NCBI GenBank assembly: GCA_033807695.1
Contig: CM066302.1
Location: forward strand, 1,240,001 to 1,304,000
DNA from: Daedaleopsis sinensis
Lineage: Eukaryota; Basidiomycota; Agaricomycetes; Polyporales; Polyporaceae
Reading direction: 5' to 3'
Length of the DNA: 64,000 nucleotides
Made by a program: the position numbers and the translations under genes. The notes under the pieces were generated by a model. It saw nothing but the letters and a program-made list of their open reading frames with translations. It was not told the origin of the DNA and ran no database searches. Below are positions 36,171 through 48,079 of this stretch, in pieces (the stretch's first letter is position 1; each line of letters begins with the position of its first letter).

Positions 36171-36989
36171 GGTGTCCCCTTCTTCTTAGCTTCTGCATTC
36201 CTAGAGAGACATGTAGTGACTGCGTAGTAAGTAGTATTAAACTAGTACCATCTCATCGTCAATCGCTTTCGAGACGCCGCAACACGGTCACGTGCCTGGT
36301 AGCGTATTTGCTCTGACGCGTATATTTGAGCATTGCAAGGTTACAGTAACTCAGACCCAACTCGCGGTGAGCAGCTACGCCGTTCCTTAACCTGGCCAGT
36401 ACGCTGCAACACATACCACATGTATTGTGCGCGTACTCTACATAGATCCTCGACCTACTTGCATCAGACGCCCATGCCTGTTCTGGTTAACCACGTGGAA
36501 AGCGTAGAGGTGGACGTCATCAACGCGCCTGGTGCGGGCTGCATAAAAGCTCTTCACTTCATGCCCTCATCTGACGACTCCCCCTCCCCTCTTCATTCCC
36601 ATCTTCCTTGCGGTCTGCGCGGTCGGAGGCTAGAGTTCAAGTACGTACTGACTATCGCTAGCAACGGCGATGCTGAGCAAGTATTGGTCGCACGGATAAT
36701 GAATGACAATTCTTTGCAAGGTCCGAAGGCTAATCGACAGCCCGCTGCAACGTGCACACCCTTCGTGAGCGTGGCATAGCCTTTATATTATGGGCACATG
36801 CCTCCTTCACTCCCTGCGCAAGGATATGTGCGCTTTAGGCTGCACCAGCCAGGCGCGACGTCCGCGTTAACATCCGCAACATCTCATATCTCCTCTCGCC
36901 CTCCTCTTGCCTCTCCCCAAATCCCCCATCTGCTCCCGACCATCGCATCTTCCTTCGCCCCTCTCAGTCTCCGCGGATCTTCAGATAGC
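36171..36989. other. Intergenic region between the ABC transporter and the P-loop ATPase
   Basis: About 0.8 kb. A 148-codon frame at 36333-36779 has no recognisable domain and lacks coding-type bias, so it is not called. The part after 36880 is C/T-rich (TCTCGCCCTCCTCTTGCCTC), as is common upstream of fungal start codons. Confidence 0.45.
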
Positions 36990-39836
36990 ATGGCCCGCAG
37001 GACCACGAACAGCAACGGCAACAACGTCCTCGCTCGCCCTGCTGCGCCCACGCCCCGCTCGCGCGTACTCTCGCCCCCAGCGTCGAGGAGAACGAGCGTG
37101 TACACCACGATTGGAGAGGGGACCGCTGTCCAGCTGCACTGGCTCTTTCGCTCCAACATCCCCCGACGCCGCGGCATGCCCATGCCCACTGACGTTCGCA
37201 AGCGCAACTTCTTTGGCATCGGCGAGATTATCGGTGTGCTCGCGAATGTGCGTATCGTAGTCATCTCATCCGCTTTCTACCCGCGCCGCCAAAAGTGCAC
37301 GTTGTCTGATAGCCCCGCTTGCCCCTTTCGATGACACACATACAGCCTTCCGCAACGCTTCGCTCACTCACAGAGTCCAAGAAGATGCTCGAGGAGACTA
37401 GGAGAGAGCTCGCAGAGGCTAGGGAGCGTGCTCAGCTCACCCCGACGCATACCTTCTCTGCCCTCCCGGGATTCTTCGACCGACCTGCAGAGTTGAAGGC
37501 CATCACGCGCGCACTCGAGGGAGAACCGAGTTTCACAGTCATCTTCGGTGCCAGCAGTGTCGGGAAGGTGCGATGCTCTCTGCTCTTGACTTGGAGATGT
37601 TCTAACATTTGGATAGACCGCACTGCTGAGGCAAGTCCTGACCCAGCCCACCTACCATGTCCTGCACTTCGACTTGCGGATCGCTGGTTTCGCCGACTTG
37701 GCCAGCTTATATATGAGCCTCAGGTGTGTACAATCGTGCTCGTCAACGGTGATATCCAAGACTCATTGACCCACAGCCAGCAAATGGAAGGTTTTTTCAT
37801 GGCTATTGCGCAAGATCCTGATATGCCCGGGTATGATGTCTTCGAGAAAGAGGCATGGGGATTCAAGGTCCGTGTTCATTCTATACAAGTATGCTCCCTT
37901 GCTGAGAGGACATGACTAGCATGATAGGCTGAATGTTGAACGCCGTTTCTTAAGCGTAGGCCAATCAACTGAAGCGTTGGCTTCGCCTCTTGGAGACATC
38001 AAAACGAGCGACATAGCACGACTAATGGAACTGTTCCAGGTGAGCACCTTTGTTCATCAGTAGAAGTGCGATGTTCACTGTGGCTTCCAGAGCTCTCTGC
38101 TGCGCTACTGGAATTTCCAGCCCTCTCCTGAAGCAGTCGCAAAAGGGAAGCAAGAGCGCGAGCCTCGCTCTAGCAAGGAGCAAAAGGAGAGTCGTCCGTC
38201 GTGGCGTACGCGCATGTTTTCAATGCGTCACAAGCAAGCCGAGAAGGCGACGCGTGTGAACGGAGACGCTCGCGATGGTGGACACGACCGCGGCAAGGAG
38301 AAGGAGAAGAAGCCAGAGGTCCCATGTAAAAAGATACCGGTGTTCTTCATCGACGAGGCGCATAAATTGTGAGTGATGGTCATCCTTGCGCGGCTCACCA
38401 TTGCTAATACCGCGGTGGCAGGCCTGCACTGATACGCTCCATCGATGCCATGAAGTGTCTCCTCGACGCTATGCTGGTTCTCACAAAGCAGGACCGACTG
38501 TGTCACGTAATACACGCGACCAGTGACCCCTTCTATCAAACCTGGCTTCGGCAGCTGAACGTCATGCAACATTGCAAGGTGCGGTCCCTCTTCTCGCGCG
38601 TCTCGTGCAATGGCTCATGTGCGAGTGCAGATCATCACCATCGGAGATTACCCGAAGGCTGAGACGCGCAAATTCTTTAGGGAGCGAATTTTGCCAACGA
38701 TACCGGAGCGACTGCGCCCTGGGCTGGAGTTTGAGAAGCTCTATGAGGCGTTCGGGGGCAAGCTTGCTCATTGGCAAGACTATATCTCAGACTACGGTAA
38801 GTTGCATCGTGTAAGCTCGGGATCGAGGGGATCGAGGGTCCTAACTAAATGTGCTGCGCAGTGAACTCTAACGGCAGGCTAGATAGTGAGTGCTGCATGA
38901 TTCGACCCAGTCGTGCAGCCGACCGCTTACATTGTTATTTTTGAAGTTAAACAGTCGTCACACTTTATTCAAGCACATGCTCTTCTCAACCTTCACATCA
39001 TACACTCCGCACAGTCCTCCGCGAACGGGCAAGCCCCAGAGACGTCCAACGGAGCCACCAGCCCCCAGAACGAGCATGCATCCACGCATGCAATCCACCG
39101 CCTCTCTCCCCCGATGTCGTCGACCCCTGGAGCGGGCTTCCGCATCTATAGCCCTCTCACAGCGAACCCGCACCAGTCCCCTCCCACGTTGTTCGCAAGC
39201 GGCAACATGGGCTGTGACGAAGCTCCAGAGTTTCAGGCCGACTTCTCTGCGTACCAACTGCTACGGGTCATGAACCGTCTCGCGCAGCCGCGAACGCGCG
39301 CACTGCCGTACTTCCTCCTCTGCCGCGAGATGGGCGCGAAGGCGATTGACGGCATGGTCAAGGGGCGCATTCTGGATCTCCGCTGGACCGAGCCGGTATC
39401 TAAGGAGTTCTCGGACCCGTTCCGCATGAGCATGCGCGTCCGCGAGAGCATCCGCATGCAGCTCGGCGGCGGGGGCGGGCGCGCAGGTGCAGACAGCAGC
39501 GCGACTGCCGTCAACGAGCCGGTCGCCGGGCCCAGCGGGGCGGGGACCGGGACTGGGGCCGGGACTGAGGGCATCGGCGCTGCAGGCGTGTACGGCTCGG
39601 AGGAGGACATGGTGCCGATGTCGGACGAGGAGGTGCTGCGGGCGCACGAACGACTCATGGACGGCGGCCCGCTCGCAGGCGAGGACGACGAGGAGGTCCT
39701 GGGCCCGAAGCTCGTGCCGATCACGCCGATCATGCGGTATGCGATGCAGGAGGTCGTGCAGGATTATTATGCGGACGATGATAGGACGGAGAGCGAGTAT
39801 GCGTCGCTGTCCGACGCTGACGTGCAGGAGTATTAG
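36990..39836 (+). CDS. P-loop ATPase of archaeal-ATPase/STAND type with a disordered C-terminal tail
   Basis: About nine exons. The N-terminus is basic and Pro/Ser-rich (MARRTTNSNGNNVLARPAAP), then FFGIGEIIGVLANPS and a coiled-coil segment (SKKMLEETRRELAEARER). The nucleotide-binding domain opens FFDRPAELKAI, with Walker A VIFGASSVGKTALL (the K/T join is at an intron, about 37568), then Walker B KIPVFFIDEAHKL, and a sensor-like HATSDPF. A basic insertion of about 60 residues (EREPRSSKEQKESRPSW) lies before Walker B. The tail after about 39400 is Gly/Ala/Asp/Glu-rich and low in complexity, ending ASLSDADVQEY. Domains of this kind are switch or remodelling ATPases in fungi. The specific role is unknown. 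Relatives with the same GEIIGVLxNP segment seem common in Agaricomycetes; I know no characterised one. Confidence 0.8.
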
Positions 39837-40158
39837 CCCGAGCCCTTGCCTGAGGCTGGTCCATCTGGCGATGAACGTTGTCCTGTGGTCCTTGCGTCTC
39901 GTCTTCGTCTCTGTTCCTCGACTGCTGGGACGTTTGTTCGCGCGGATTGTGGGTATATTCACGTACATGTCTGGGCTCTTGCTACTCATCGCTACCCCTT
40001 TCCATTTGCCATTGTTATGTATGATGCTGTGCATGTTGGCGTGTTGTTGTCGCTGTGTCCTGTCGCTGTATCCCTTAGGTAGTATTATTGTCCGTCGTAC
40101 ATACACGGATTGACTGCGCACACAAGGTAATGATATCGACCACTCGGGTATCGCAGGC

Positions 40159-40780
40159 TTTCCTGTGTGAAAGTGCGGCGAAGTCTTCCTGCAGCTGTTG
40201 TTAACGTTCTTTTACCCGTGCTTGCTCCTTCTGCCATTGTTCGGTCTCCCTGCAGCTGGCCAACGCTAGTATGCATGTTCACAGCTGAGCGATATGACTG
40301 GTGCCGGCTAGCCTCGAATCTACCGCAGTGACTGGCGGCAGGCTGAACTGTTCGTTGAACTTCCCCGAGGGGAGCGAAGGATGCCGGCTCCTACGGTTTG
40401 GCTGGGCTGCAGGGCGTATGGTCGCTTGCGCGCGCACGCGCGCATGGTCAATGTTATCGACTATGTACACGGGTATGGTCTGTTATGGTGAGCTTCCCTG
40501 TGTGAAAGTGCGTCGAAGTCAGCCCGCAGCTGTTAGTCCTTTACCCATACCTCAGCCTGTTCTTTCTGCCATTATAATATGCGTCCCCCCCCCAAAGCTA
40601 TACATCTAGTGTCGGCTAGACTGGCGGCAGGATGAACTGTTCATTGAACTTCCCTGAGGGGAACTTCGGACGGCAACGCGAAGGATGTCGAGTCTTCGGT
40701 CAAGGTCCGAGTGCCCACCGGAGAATGAGGACGTGTTCGATGATCACACGCACAGGGTCGGAAGTCTGGTCACCAGCATG
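40159..40780 (+). repeat. Two-copy degenerate direct repeat, period about 330 bp
   Basis: The unit starting at 40159 (TTTCCTGTGTGAAAGTGCGG) recurs at 40493 (TTCCCTGTGTGAAAGTGCGT). Further along, GGCGGCAGGCTGAACTGTTC near 40333 matches GGCGGCAGGATGAACTGTTC near 40622. Both are followed by TTGAACTTCCC.GAGGGGA and then by GCGAAGGATG. The copies differ by many substitutions and small insertions, so the duplication is old. No coding potential is shared. Confidence 0.75.
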
Positions 40781-41337
40781 GTGGATATCGATGCGGAGTG
40801 AGTGTGGTTCAAAGTTTACTTGTATCCCGGAAACACTTCTAAGCACAGGGCCTGGTCTGCAGGATGTGACTCCGAAGATGTCGCGGGGAATGTGGTACGC
40901 TGCGGTCGACCTGGGTGCAATCTGGGTGCCATCTCTGATCTGAAATGGGCTTGGGCATATCTCGTTTACCTATATTCAGAGCCGGTGAAGGCCGTGCTTT
41001 GGAGCTTGTAAGGTCTGACACGGCGAAGTAGAACACGTTGTTCCCATGCGACGATCATGGTGAGTCCGGAGTCTCCAGGTCTTTGCGCTGATTCAGAGTT
41101 AAACAATTGGCCATAGACGTCCTAGTCGTTGTGCTTATTATCATATCGACACGGCGAAGAGGACAGTGCAGGACAAGGAGGACAAGGAGCACTTACAATT
41201 GACTCACCTCCAAATTGACGGGTGGTTTGCCATTCACTTACCGCAGCTACCTCCGCCTAAACGCCCATGCACCGTCCTGACTCCGAAATCAGCGCCCCGC
41301 CCAAGCCCCGGAACCTGTCAGAGGCTCTGTATCAGGG

Positions 41338-41344
41338 TATAAAG
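41338..41344 (+). promoter_or_regulatory. TATA box of the Argonaute gene
   Basis: TATAAAG, 80-86 bp upstream of the ATG at 41424, followed by a C/T-rich stretch up to the start codon. Confidence 0.55.
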
Positions 41345-41423
41345 GACCCGCGTGGGGGCCTCTTTTTCCTCCATAACCCCACCTTTCCCATCTCTCATCT
41401 CTCATCTATCATCTCTCAACTTC

Positions 41424-44400
41424 ATGGGAGGGCGCGGACGCGGACAAGACCGAGGTGGACGAGGCGGTCCCAGAGGAGGCGGCCCCGGCGGGGGAGGACG
41501 CGGCACGCCTGGCCGCGGGAGTCCTGCCCCGAGCTCTGCAGGATACAACCGCGGCGGGGATCGAGGAGGATATCGTGGAGGCGATCGCGGTGGATACCGA
41601 GGTGGTGGTGACCGGGGAGGCTTCAGAGGAGGAGATCGCGGGGGATTCAGAGGGGGCGACCGTGGAGGCTTCGGCGGAGGACGCGGGCGCGGAGGGTGAG
41701 TCGCTCACCGTTGTTCAAGGCTGGCGAGCTCACCGTTGGACAGAGTATTCGCAGCGAACGTACCTGCGGTCGTCGACGCGCGTTTGACAGATGGATCTCA
41801 GGACGCGCTCGTCGTGTCTATGCGCTCCGTGCGGCTCAAGGACAACGATCTACCCTCCCGGCCTGGATTTGGCACTGCCGGTATACCCATAAAGCTGCGC
41901 ACGAACTTCTTCCCCATCTCCGTGCCTAAGGGCCCCATCTACGAGTATGACGTCGCTATCGACCCTCCGGCAAACAACAAGCGGCTCAAGCGACGAATCT
42001 TCTACCTCGCGGAGCAGACGAACGAGTGGAAACAAGCCCAGTTGACTGGTCGGGTCGCTCACGACTATGCTGCGAAGCTCTATGCATCGTTCAAGTTTCA
42101 GTCGCCACTTTCCATCAAGATTCAATACACGGACGAAGACGAAGAGGATGAGCACCGCGACAAGCCTCGAGAGCCCAAGCAGTACACTCTCATTATCAAG
42201 TTCATCCAGCCCATCGATACGCAAGGTCTTGCAGGGTACGTGCTCACTATATGCGCTGCTCCGCTCTTCATTGTCCCTTTGGAGGTGACGGTTTTATGAG
42301 GGCCCGGTGCATGACAACACGTTCCGCCTTATCATGACGCCTGCCCCTCATATGCTGGCGCCTCCATCTCCGCCCTCGCCCCCGTTCATTTGTTTATCTC
42401 GGGCCCGCGCGTCCCTCTACTGACTTCTTCGTGCATGAAGCTACCTGGAGGGACAGCCGCAACAGCGGAACTATGACTTCATGCCCGTCGTCAACGCGAT
42501 GAACATCATTCTCTCTGCATACCCGAATCGCGTCGCGGGCGGGGGCGTCATGGTCGGGCGGAACAAGTACTTCCACCCGTCCCCGATGGTCCCGCCCGTC
42601 GCGCTCGGCGGCGGGCTGGAGGCGTGGCGCGGGTTCTACTCGTCGGTGCGCCCGGCGTGGAAGCAGCTGATGGTGAATGTGAACGTGTGCACGACGGCGT
42701 TCTATACCCCAGGGAATCTGGCGGAGCGGATGATGGAGTTCATGAACATCGGCCCCAACCCCCGCCTTGCCGCCTTTGTGAGGGGGGTGCGCGTCAAGAC
42801 GACGCATCTGGGCTACAGAAAGACGGCAAAGACCGTCGCAAAGGTGAATGCGCGCCAGCACCGTTTCAACGCCGAGGGTTTGGGTGAAGTCACTGTAGAG
42901 CAGTACTTCCAGAAGAGTGAGTGTCGGGTGCGTCCTGTTCCCAATAGTGTACTAATTGCGAATCCTAGAGTACAACATTAGGCTCCGGTACCCTGAGCTG
43001 CCGCTCATCGACGTCGGCGGCCAGAAGCAGAACCTCCTCCCGGCCGAGCTCTGCATCATCCTTGAGAAGCAGCCCTTCAGGGGAAAGGTCCCGGACGAGC
43101 TCACCTCGAACATGCTGACGGTCGCGTGCCAGTATCCCAACGTGAACGGAGATGCTATCATGAACCGCGGTCTCATGGAACTCGGGCTGGCTCAGACTCC
43201 TCCGCCGGCCAACTCGTTCGGGATCACAGTCGGCAACCAGATGGCCGTCGTGCCCGCCCGCATTCTCCCGCCGCCCGTCGTGCGCTACCAAGGAGGCAAC
43301 CCGCCCGCCGTCGACGAACGCGCGTCGTGGAACTTGCGCGGGGTGCGCTTCGCCGTGGGCGCTCAGCTTACGCAGTGGGCGATCCTGCTCATCCAGGACG
43401 GGAACCCACGGGATGAGTTCGCGGGCCCGAACGACCCCGAGCTCGAGCGGACGTGGCGCGGCTTTGCGGACATGTGCAAGAAGAGCGGGATGCGGGTCGA
43501 CGGGGCGGCGCCGCAGATCACCGTCGCGCAGCTTCCGCGGCGGAGCGCCGAAGACCCTCTCCGGAAGAGCGCGATCCAGAAGATCCGCGAGGCGTTGCTG
43601 GGCCTGCGCCCGAAGCCGCGTATCGTGCTCGTCGTGCTCTCGGACGGGAACCGGCACGTGTACTCTGGGCTGAAGCATCTGTGCGACGTGTTCCTGGACG
43701 TGGCGACGGTGTGCGTGCATGCGTCGAAGATCCGGAAGGAGAAGGGGCAGGTGCAGTACTTTGCGAACGTCGCGCTCAAGTTCAACATGAAGCTCGGTGG
43801 GGTCAACCACGAGCTTGCGGAGAACAACATGGCGTGGCTGAACAGGGAGCCGACGATGCTCGTCGGGATGGACGTCACGCACCCCGGTGTCGGCACCGTG
43901 AGGGGCACGCCGTCCGTCGCGGCTGTCGTTGCGAGCGTGGACAAGCGCATGGGTCAGTTCCCTGCAAGCATGCGTATCCAGGAGTCTAAGAAAGAGGTAG
44001 ATGCAATCGCGCTGAGGTGTGAGTTGTCTCTGAAGGCGTAAGCAGATGATCTCGGACCTCGAATCGATGTTTGTCGAGCGCCTGCAAGCGTACAAGGCCA
44101 AGAACAACAACACCCTGCCCTCCCGTGTCCTCGTCTACCGTGACGGTGTCTCCGAGGTGCGTCTTCACAGCGCGATGTTGAGACGTTGTCATTGTCCTGA
44201 CGTCCGTAAAGGGTCAATTCGCGACAGTGGTCCAAGAGGAGATGCCGCAGATGCGCGAGGCCTTCCGCAAGGTCGGCGGCGGCCAACGGTACAACCCCAA
44301 GCTGACGATCGTCATCTGCGGCAAGCGTCACCACACCCGGTTCTACCCCATGGACGCCGCCCACGCGGCGCACGACGGCAACCCCAGGCCGGGCACCGTC

Positions 44401-44880
44401 GTCGACCGCGGCGCGACGGCCGTGTACGAGTACGACTTCTACCTGCAGGCGCACGGAGGTGAGTGCTGCGTCTGCGTCTGCGTCTGTGTCTGTCCGTCGG
44501 CGCATCGGTGTTCACCCTCGCCCCCCTGCCCAGGCCTGCAAGGGACGACGCGCCCAACGCACTACTACGTCGTGCACGACGAGATCGCGATCGGTGCGGA
44601 CCAGCTGCAAGGGCTGACGAACGACGTGAGCTACATGTTCGCGCGCGCGACGAAGGCGGTGAGCCTCGTCTCGCCCGCGTACTACGCGGACCTTGCGTGC
44701 GAGCGCGGGCGGTGCTACATCCACCCGCTCCTCCAGGGCATCTCGGACAGCGGCACGACGGCGACGAGCGGGAGCGGGGACCACGAGGAGGTCATGCAGG
44801 AGGCACGCCGGCTGTGGCGCTCCGACAAGAGTCCGAACGGGGTCGGCGGGTCGATGAAGGAGACGATGTTCTATATCTGA
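41424..44880 (+). CDS. Argonaute protein, RNA-silencing effector with an RGG-rich N-terminus
   Basis: Starts MGGRGRGQDRGGRGGPRGGG. The first exon encodes about 90 residues of RGG/GGYRGGDRGG repeats, a likely RNA-binding and arginine-methylation tail. Next come the N domain (VFAANVPAVVDARL, GTAGIPIKLRTNFF), linker, PAZ (YFQKEYNIRLRYPELPLIDV) and MID. The PIWI domain has TMLVGMDVTHPG (first Asp), the ESKKE region (Glu), SRVLVYRDGVSEGQF (second Asp) and TTRPTHYYVVHDE (His), so a slicing-type DEDH tetrad is plausible. The protein ends KETMFYI with TGA at 44878-44880. It binds small RNAs and cuts or silences complementary transcripts, as QDE-2 does in Neurospora. The intron at about 44459-44534 contains a GTCTGC microsatellite. 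No frameshift was seen. Confidence 0.96.
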
Positions 44881-45139
44881 TGCGATGTATGTTTTCTGTG
44901 TGTATTGACGGTGTATGATCTTGTACGATTATGAACGTAGCTTTGTTCGTGCGACAGAACTGTGCGGATGCCGAACATGCAAATCGAATGGACCCTGACG
45001 AAACCACAATTTTTGAAGTAAGGAGAATAGAGTGGTTATGCACGGGTCTACTACCTGCATCATGTAAGTACATGACGAGGCAGCGATACCGTCCTGCAGT
45101 GACCAGTTCTGCGAACCCAGCCACTAGCCTGCCCCGAGG

Positions 45140-47546
45140 TCACCGCTCCCATTCCCATCCCTCTGCGGCCCACTCCGGCATCCCAGTCTCGAAGCTGCCG
45201 AGACTCGTCGTGTACTTAAGCGCATGCAGGAATATATACAGAGACTCGGGCTTCGGGTCCGGGTGCAGCGGCACGAAACACTCCGGGCAGTAATGCATCC
45301 CGTTCTCGTCAGACAACGGGTCAGCCGTCGACTCTGCGACTGGCGGAGGTGTCAGCTCAGGTGTAGGCACTTCGGATGGCGCTGGTAGAGAAGAGAGAGA
45401 GAGTAGGGTAGGAGGGGGGACAGCAGACGACTGCGCAGCGAGCTTGGCGACGTCTTCGGCCGTGAGTTGATTCTTCGGAAGTGCCTCTTGTGTTGAGAGC
45501 TCTATTTCGACTGACTCAGGTTTTGCGGAAGACGGGTCGGGGTCTGCTGGAGGCGCGAAGGCGGGCCCGCCGCGTCTACGCTTGTTTTGCGGCGGGAGCG
45601 GGATCGTCACCCCCTTGGGAGAGAGCGCGGCCTTCGCGCGGAAGACCACATCGCGCCAACGGCCCCAATCTTCAGCCTCATCCTACCCGCGTTCGCGGTC
45701 AGCGTGTAACTACTCAAGAAGCACGGCGGATATACCTTCATGTTCCGCAGACGCGTGATGATACCAACAGCCTCGGCGGAGAGTGGGACAGGAGAACCCA
45801 TGCCGATGTCATGCCCGGTCTCGCGCGGCAGGAGTTTAGGACGTGTTGTTTCGTCCGCATTCACAGGCTCCTGGGACTGGTCGTCTCCTTTTGAGGATGC
45901 GTTGCCGTCAGATCGGAGTGTAATGGCCTCCGGGTTGGTGGCAGCGTCGAACTGGAACTGAGCTGGGGCTTGTGGAGCAGCGCGCTCCTCGCTAGGAACA
46001 AGGTCGACGCCCCCTTTTCCCAGCTTCTCGCCCTACGCACGCGTTGAGTGTCTACGGGATCTTCGGGAATGTCAAGAGCACTGGCAGTATATGACACTCA
46101 CCCATATGCGGACGTCGGAATATATAGGATCATTCGCGATAGGAAATCCGAGGTACTGAAGATGTACGCGGATTTGGTGGGCTATATGCGTGTAGTGAGT
46201 TCAACGGTAATTTCATCTGTCTGATCAGACGACGTACATCGGCCAGTCAGAGGCCGGCCTGTAGACATAAGACACATTCAGTGTCATTCGCGACCACGGT
46301 ACACGCGAAGCGACTCACAGCGAAGCACACTAGTGTCGGTGTTGGCGTCATATCGGACCCGATTGAAGATCGTCTTCGCATGCTAGAAGTGAATGTCAGC
46401 TCCGACACTACATTCTCTATCAACACACCAACCTTGCCCTCGGGATGAACGACGTTTAGTCCCATCTGCCTGTCTATAGTCAATAGAGGCTCTTCGCAAA
46501 TGATTTCCTCCCTGAACGTTGATTGAGTCCCTCTGCCCAATGACTCTCGTATACAAGACGTACTCGGGGAATTCACCCTTGCATCGAGCGACATACTCCT
46601 TTCCGACCTCTCCATTAACGAACTCTCGTGAGAGTTTAGTAGCCAGCGCAGGATTTAGTGGAAGGATCATCATCCCGGATGTAAGCCTGTCTAAACGGTT
46701 TACAGCTACATAGACCTTGTCAGTATGATCTCGGAACATTTGTGCGGATCGCGACGCACTGTACACCTTTTCGAAGCCGAAGTCGTTCTTCAGTATCTCG
46801 ACGAGACTGTGCCGAAAGTATCGTCCAGCAGCATGAACTGGCTGATATGCCATGTTGTTGATGAGGTTCTAACGCAAACTATGCAGGGCACGTACGATTG
46901 ACCCAGGCTTGTCGATGACAATGAAGTCACGCTCCTTGTCGTGTAGAACGATGCGGACAGGTGTTGATGTGACTGGAGGTTCATGACGATGGGAAACATT
47001 TCTATGAAGAGCGGCTGAGCTAGTGGTCCACGACATTCTTAGTTAGCATACGCACTCTATCCTGTCGCCATTCTGAACGATTGTGTTCGGCTTCGCGACC
47101 TTTCCGTTGATTGTAGTTACACCAGATTCAAGAGCATACCTCTACGTTGTCCGTCAATCCACTGCACCACAATGCTTGTGGACTGTCTCCCAATGCAGCA
47201 CTCACGGTTGGCGTGGGCAGCAGGTTATGGCAGATGGAGCGGAATGCATTGCTTGTCCTCTACTATGCGCACACAAACCGCGCATGCAACATTGGCAGGC
47301 AGACACAAGGATAGAATAGAGACATACATAGAACTCCATTGAGCGGTCTCTGAACTCGGTAGACACAACTTCTAGGATTTCTCGGCCAAGCCATCGTCCC
47401 TTCGCCATCGTGGTGTAAGGGTACCAGTAGGGGGGTATCTTCTTCAATGCGGGCGAAAGAACGTTCTTAGATGCGAGGTCCATGGTAGCGGATGAGGTAG
47501 AAGGTGTGTTGGGCAGAGGACTAGTATGACCGTCTATGGTGGACAT
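45140..47546 (-). CDS. RluA-family tRNA pseudouridine synthase (Pus9/Rib2 C-terminal type)
   Basis: Isomerises uridine to pseudouridine in tRNA; the Pus8/Pus9 branch targets U32. Joined exons give an S4-like start ([20 protein letters not shown]) and the catalytic fold: [53 protein letters not shown] with the catalytic Asp, [12 protein letters not shown], and [20 protein letters not shown]. The usual HRLDR is NRLDR here. After the fold comes an acidic, Pro/Ser-rich segment, then a conserved end [15 protein letters not shown] followed by [13 protein letters not shown], seen in eukaryotic Pus9/Rib2 relatives. There is no deaminase domain. The ATG at 47546 is the first true ATG; the open frame above it begins with GTG. 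The stop is TGA at 45140-45142. Confidence 0.88.
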
Positions 47547-47823
47547 GATGAAGTTGGTCAAAACTTGACGGAAAACATCCACATCGGAAACCGGGATTCG
47601 AGATCGGCGCACCGCACGTTCTCTACACCGAGTCGACAGAGCAGACCCCAGCTCGGCAGCCACAGTAGCAGAAGATTGACGAAGAGACTAGTACTAGTGT
47701 TGGATGATGAGGAACGGTGTCAATGATACTCACTGCTCAGTACTCAGTAGGTGATTGTACAGAAGGGGCACAAGTGACAAAATGATGACCTAATGTGACA
47801 TGTGACGGGAGAATTGCCTAAAA

Positions 47824-47922
47824 TGGACACTCAGGGGATTGAACCCTGGACCTCACGCACTCACGTGACTTCGGAGTTACCCGGAATGCGAAGCGTGCGC
47901 GCTACCACTGTGCCAAGTGCCC
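47824..47922 (-). tRNA. tRNA-Ala (anticodon CGC) with a 27-nt intron, copy 2
   Basis: The first 37 mature bases are the same as in copy 1 (28157-28248): acceptor GGGCACT/AGTGTCC with G3-U70, A box TGGCACAGTGG, and anticodon arm CACGC-TTCGCA..T-GCGTG. The intron after position 37 is 27 nt and unrelated in most of its sequence to the 20-nt intron of copy 1. The T stem is CAGGG/CCCTG against GTGGG/CCCAC in copy 1, a compensatory change that supports both being functional. Four T follow on the minus strand (47820-47823). Confidence 0.88.
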
Positions 47923-48079
47923 GATATGAGTCCCCTATCTCTTCATCCTAATATGCAGAATGTTTACCTTGTTTGGGGTTTCTGCCGCACGTAAGTACTT
48001 AGAGCTATGTAGTTGAACTGCACCATAGTTTCGAGATGTGCATGTTGTACCAGGGGGTCTGGATGGTGGAAGCGGTGAT

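Larger units (their letters stand above)
39837..41423. other. Intergenic region upstream of Argonaute
   Basis: About 1.6 kb. It contains the tandem duplication at 40159-40780 (listed separately), a run of nine C at about 40586-40594, and a TATA box. Open frames inside are short and seem to come from the repeat units. Confidence 0.5.

Noticed and set aside
36333..36779. A 148-codon open frame on the plus strand before the ATPase.
   Set aside because: No domain, no splice-compatible neighbours and ordinary intergenic composition.
39487..40113. A 208-codon Arg/Cys-rich open frame overlapping the end of the ATPase gene.
   Set aside because: It is a shadow of the GC-rich ATPase exon in another frame and runs into non-coding DNA.
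42965..44113. A 382-codon open frame on the minus strand, antisense to Argonaute.
   Set aside because: It mirrors the GC3-biased Argonaute exons and has the His/Arg/Leu-rich composition typical of antisense shadows.
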